Assembly (NCBI RefSeq): GCF_003627995.1
Contig: NZ_CP032707.1
Coordinates: forward strand, 2,284,501-2,348,500
DNA length: 64,000 nucleotides
Direction of reading: 5' to 3'
DNA from: Brevundimonas naejangsanensis
GTDB lineage: Bacteria; Pseudomonadota; Alphaproteobacteria; Caulobacterales; Caulobacteraceae
Part shown: one piece after another, positions 61,301 through 64,000 of the stretch
How the letters are laid out: each line of letters starts with the position of its first letter
Numbering within the stretch: position 1 is the first letter of the stretch
Notes under the pieces: model-generated
What the model saw: the letters and a program-made list of their open reading frames with translations, nothing else
Database searches by the model: none
Told to the model about the DNA's origin: nothing
Program-made: the position numbers and the translations under genes

Positions 61301-64000
61301 CAATGGTGTCGTTGCCGCTGTTGGAGCGGAGGACGACGCGGTGCGCGGACTCCATGCCCGTGATGTCGACGGTGTCGTTGCCGCCGCCGTCATTGATCGT
61401 GATGGTCGAGAAGCTGAGGCTGGTGGGGTCGAAGTTGCCGCGCGTGGTGACGGTGTCGTTGCCCGGGCCGGTGTTGATGAAGATCTCTTCGATATTGTCG
61501 AGCTCGGCGATAACCACGCCATTGCGGGTCACGACGATTTCGGTCTCGGGACGGAGGCCGAGGATGCCGTCGGCCAGCGCCGCGACGCGGGAGTAGACGA
61601 CGAAGGCCTCGGCCGTGTTGTTGCCGTTGACGGTGAAGGTGTCCGTGCCTGCGCCGCCGTCGACGAAGTCACGACCGCCGCCCACATTCCAGAGGATTAT
61701 GTCGTTGCCGCCGCTGGCGAGGATCACGTCGTCGCCTCCCGCCCCGTCGAACGTGCTGTTGGCGTTGTCGCCGATCAGGATTTCGGCCCCGTTCGCGCCA
61801 TTGATGGTTCCAGTCACGTCTCGGTTGACCGCCACCGTCGCCGTGTCCGTGGCGTTTGCGGCGCCCGAGCCGTCGTTGCCCGTGTAGACGAAGGAGCCGC
61901 CGGGCCCGCCCGTGTCGGTCACGGTCACAACGCCGTTGGATCGGGTCGCCGTGAGGCCGTTGGCGCCGCTGAGCCCGGTGATGCTGATGGTGTTCCCGTC
62001 GACGTCGTCGTCGTTGCGCAGAAGCACCCATTCGGGGATCGTGAAGGATCCGGTCGTGACGTTCGTGATCACCGTGTCATTGTTGACCGCCGGCCGATCA
62101 TTGACCGCGACGACGTTGACGATGGTGCGGGCGACCTGGCTGGAAAGAAGGCCGTCATTGACGGTCACCTCGATGATACGATCCACCGTGCTGGGGTTCT
62201 GTGACGTGCTGCGGAACTCGACCGCCTGAAGCGCCGCCTGCCAGTTGGCGATGCTGGGCTCGTTGCCGGTCAGGGTCACGATGATCTGACCCGGAACGGA
62301 GGTGTCGATCGTGCGGGTGATGTTCCCCGGCAGGTTGTTCGGCACGTCGAACGCATCGCCCGCCTGGGCATTGGTCAGGACCACGCGCGCCGAGACGATC
62401 CGTTGATCCTCGACGATCAGCGGGTTGGACGCGATGCTTTGATCGGCGCCGTCCTCGGTGAAGGTGGTCTCATAGTCTCTGCTCGCCGACTCCGTGAAGG
62501 TGACGGTCAGATTGTCGATGTTGACCGTCTCATTGGTCGCCGAAATGCCTGACGCGACAAAGCGGATGAAGGCGTTCTGGGTGAAGGGGCCGGCGAGCGC
62601 GATGGTCCTGTTCGCATTGTTGGTCGCGCCGGTGATCAGGTCGATCTGGACCATCGCCGCTTCACTGCCGTCCCGCGAGAAGAAGACCGTCACGGTTTCT
62701 CCGGCGTCGAGGCCGGTTTCCGCCACCGAATAGGCCAGCGACGCCGACAGCTTGCCGGCCAGATTAACGGTCCGCTGAATCTGCGCGCCATCGCCTTGCG
62801 TGAACTGCAGGACGTTGTTGTTGCCGGCGTCGATCCGGATCTGGCCGGTCGTCACGCCGCCGCTGTCGTTGGATTCGACCCAGGACGACGCCCAAGGCGC
62901 ATTGCCCGTCGTGTTCGCGAAGCTCGCGGTATTGAAGTTGTCGGCGTACTGGCGAAGGACCTGCTGCAGGAAGAGCTGCGGCGGCGAGAGGCTGACGTCG
63001 CCGTCGGCGAAGCGCAGCACTTCGATGTTGCGGATGGTGTCGGTCCCGTCGGACACGCGGTTCTGGCCCGTGGCGGGATCGATCGCCCCCACGGTCTGCG
63101 CGCGGTGGAAGACGGTGATGCTTCCATCAGGATTTGAGGTGATGTCGTAGTTGGCGCGGACGTCCCAATAGACGGCGATGTCGGTGCCGCTGTCGTCGTG
63201 CTTGATCTCGCGCACGATGTGGAGCTGGCTCGGGGTGATGGCGCGATCGAGCATCCAGACCGAAAGCGGTTTGGTCACGCCCCCGAGCGTCACATTGTCC
63301 TTGAGGCTGTCGACCGTGGCGATTTCGGCGCCCGCCGCGTTGCGGATCGAGATCCGCACGTTGAGCCAGGCGTCGCCGTCGATCACGTCGTCGCCGCCGC
63401 GACCTTCGATGACGTCGCTGCCGCCGCCGCCCAGCAGGATGTTCCCGCCGACGAAGACCGACTTCACGGTCCCCGTGCCGTCCGCCCAATAGGGACGCGT
63501 CGTCATCAGATTGGGGGTGATGATCTGGTTGAGGCCGGCGATGCGGTCGATGCCGGCCTGGTCCAGTTCGTGACCGATCATGGTGCCCTCGGCTCCAGCA
63601 AGGACGTTGCCGCTATCGGTGGGCGCCGCGCGATTGTCGCCCCAGAGCCGGTCATTCTTGTTCCAGCCGGACAGCGCCTCCACGGCGTCGAAGCGGTTAC
63701 GCAGGATGTCGGCCTGGTCGGTGGTGAAGATCGGGGTCGTCAGATCGGAATCGGCCGCCAGAGCGCTGCCTTTGTGGATCGCCCAGTCAAACCCCAGCAT
63801 GCCCTCGTTGCGCATGACGCTTTCGCCCTGGACCATGATGTCGTCGCCGGACTCGGCGTCGAAGTCCTGTTCGTCGGAACCGGCGAACATCACGTCGTGC
63901 CCGATGATGGTCGAGTTGAAGAACAGCTCCGAGTTGTCGCCGGCGATGACGTCGAAGCCTGCGCCGCCCTCGATCCAGTCGTCGCCCTCGTTGCCCATCA
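58347..64000 (-). CDS. giant secreted haem peroxidase with RTX repeats, N-terminus outside window
   Basis: About 1884 residues are visible and the frame runs off the right edge, so the protein is larger. In order it has RTX-type motifs (GNEGDDWIEGGAGFDVIAGD), then Ig/cadherin-like modules (about 61.8-62.9 kb). An animal-type haem peroxidase domain (about 61.1-59.3 kb) has AAFGQYFDHGLDFIR and, for the proximal His, FAQAIYRYGHSMM; VMLTSIHTVWARNHN lies between them. A very acidic linker, ten strict GGSGDDxxx calcium repeats and a C-terminal 140-residue tail follow. It lies directly upstream of the type I secretion genes and is surely their substrate. Comparable secreted peroxidases in alphaproteobacteria are around 3000 residues. 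Confidence 0.92.
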   Translation of the reverse strand, partial: MGNEGDDWIEGGAGFDVIAGDNSELFFNSTIIGHDVMFAGSDEQDFDAESGDDIMVQGESVMRNEGMLGFDWAIHKGSALAADSDLTTPIFTTDQADILRNRFDAVEALSGWNKNDRLWGDNRAAPTDSGNVLAGAEGTMIGHELDQAGIDRIAGLNQIITPNLMTTRPYWADGTGTVKSVFVGGNILLGGGGSDVIEGRGGDDVIDGDAWLNVRISIRNAAGAEIATVDSLKDNVTLGGVTKPLSVWMLDRAITPSQLHIVREIKHDDSGTDIAVYWDVRANYDITSNPDGSITVFHRAQTVGAIDPATGQNRVSDGTDTIRNIEVLRFADGDVSLSPPQLFLQQVLRQYADNFNTASFANTTGNAPWASSWVESNDSGGVTTGQIRIDAGNNNVLQFTQGDGAQIQRTVNLAGKLSASLAYSVAETGLDAGETVTVFFSRDGSEAAMVQIDLITGATNNANRTIALAGPFTQNAFIRFVASGISATNETVNIDNLTVTFTESASRDYETTFTEDGADQSIASNPLIVEDQRIVSARVVLTNAQAGDAFDVPNNLPGNITRTIDTSVPGQIIVTLTGNEPSIANWQAALQAVEFRSTSQNPSTVDRIIEVTVNDGLLSSQVARTIVNVVAVNDRPAVNNDTVITNVTTGSFTIPEWVLLRNDDDVDGNTISITGLSGANGLTATRSNGVVTVTDTGGPGGSFVYTGNDGSGAANATDTATVAVNRDVTGTINGANGAEILIGDNANSTFDGAGGDDVILASGGNDIILWNVGGGRDFVDGGAGTDTFTVNGNNTAEAFVVYSRVAALADGILGLRPETEIVVTRNGVVIAELDNIEEIFINTGPGNDTVTTRGNFDPTSLSFSTITINDGGGNDTVDITGMESAHRVVLRSNSGNDTIVGNLRPQDVIELAQGKTLQDYVKTFNPNGSVRLASDTHTVTYFGRPSVAADGVVLPTSNSAFDLPMDQEDFRDLLDMVRDGLVRDASGLGNNIGAPTLANAGQPFIRLTSAHYADGAAAPRQTTLTPRQISDLVTNQDNDGDGIEDDMPNAFGGTALLAAFGQYFDHGLDFIRKGAPGSVEIGSDGFPISAPRANIMPGTGVDPDGVPGNGDEIPARYINDTSPFVDQNQAYGSHDAITDLLRAWTTGAGGQPVQSAYLLKGAADASGHANLPTLNDIRANYRIMTGGQDLTAEDIANYDGTGEPLLIDFVPVYRTDPATGARVLDLDAIGHYFVAGDGRANENVMLTSIHTVWARNHNHWVDRIKEATGGTWTEDEYFEAARIMNVAEYQRVVFTEFTRAMAGGLPGIGGDDNDDEHGFEGYDPTVDASISLEFAQAIYRYGHSMMNETVAYRAADGSLKSMSLVDAFLKPEVVAGLGIEALLAGAASVSHQAIDVDVVNALRNQLVGQPLDLTALNIFRGRDVGIAPFNTVRAELYAKTGLASLRPYAGWEDFQARNRLTAAVVDQLKAAYPDGFESMDLWIGGLSERAMHGQLGSTFGYIFLDQLNRLQHGDRLYYLEIFDDSLFKDNALTFAEIIMRNTGLTNLPEFIFQPNPPPPVEDDDEEDGDNDDDPVPGGDDEDDEDDDDDTASPPGDDGEEDEDDEDEDEDDGPVAPSAPTGQTLTGTSADERLTGGSGDDLIVGGSGDDLLEGGSGDDRLEGGSGDDRLWGGSGDDLLDGGSGDDFLYGGSGDDVLRGGSGDDRLDGGSGDDVMTGGSGDDVFVFGDCDRVTDFAIGQDRIDISALGVTAPTFASIVAVSAAGSATAVTIGGKTMLLDGLGGATLNASAFILAGDGSETLAFVPGGETPAHVVDPTLLDESDSFVLGPIQPTARSIRGCEHDDDQVVSGRWTAAAFALQLPSVAPEPCPEHDPASDDDGYVYG
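58838..59104 (-). repeat. ten tandem 27-bp repeats encoding GGSGDDxxx
   Basis: The coding sequence of the calcium-binding region is a near-perfect 27-base tandem repeat, ten units, varying only in the three non-consensus codons of each unit. It encodes GGSGDDLIV, GGSGDDLLE and so on to GGSGDDVFV. The DNA-level regularity suggests recent expansion or homogenisation. Confidence 0.9.

Overview
The window is GC-rich DNA with dense overlapping genes. It looks like an alphaproteobacterium, most likely a Caulobacterales relative such as Brevundimonas. The reasons are the FecI/FecR/TonB receptor plus lasso-peptide isopeptidase set, the astexin-like lasso precursor, the DUF736/MobC/relaxase/VirB cargo and the RTX-peroxidase type I secretion locus. 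The genus is an inference from gene content.

Layout. (1) 1-15.7 kb is a conjugation module: an SRAP fragment, DUF736, a MobC-like protein and a relaxase on the plus strand, facing a long minus-strand operon virB1-B2-(small membrane protein)-B3-B4-B5-B6-B7-B8-B9-B10-B11-virD4-LPD7. (2) 15.5-29.5 kb is a lasso peptide locus with its regulators. Precursor, B and C genes are on the plus strand. An AbiE-type toxin-antitoxin pair sits between them and a minus-strand uptake/degradation operon (FecI sigma, FecR, TonB receptor, lasso isopeptidase). Two related 80-residue LuxR-type DNA-binding proteins bracket this region. The precursor appears to hold two leader-core cassettes in tandem. (3) 29.7-46 kb is an accessory/defence island: an uncharacterised operon with a short-repeat protein; an ADP-ribose operon (NrtR-like Nudix regulator, phosphatase fused to ADP-ribosylglycohydrolase, and an OGG-like protein) with a clear palindromic operator; a GIY-YIG/DUF4357 protein; an unknown two-gene pair; a Hachiman (HamA/HamB) anti-phage system flanked by 101-bp direct repeats; a large tyrosine-recombinase-like protein whose gene begins inside the right repeat; and a decayed endolysin. 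(4) 46.9-53.3 kb is a probable 5-oxoproline operon (5-oxoprolinase, DUF969, DUF979, DUF2891) that looks chromosomal. (5) 53.8-64 kb holds transporter remnants, a LuxR response regulator and a type I secretion operon exporting a very large haem-peroxidase/RTX protein cut by the right edge.

How the parts fit together. The left ~46 kb reads as an integrative or plasmid-borne conjugative element whose cargo is a lasso peptide with its own receptor and degradative enzyme, a toxin-antitoxin pair and several anti-phage or nucleotide-based systems. The strongest candidates for something undescribed are the tandem-core lasso precursor, the direct-repeat-bounded Hachiman cassette next to a recombinase, the ADP-ribose operon, and two gene sets (29.7-31.8 kb and 36.9-38.5 kb) that I could not assign. 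All calls come from reading the sequence and translations by eye; no database search was run.
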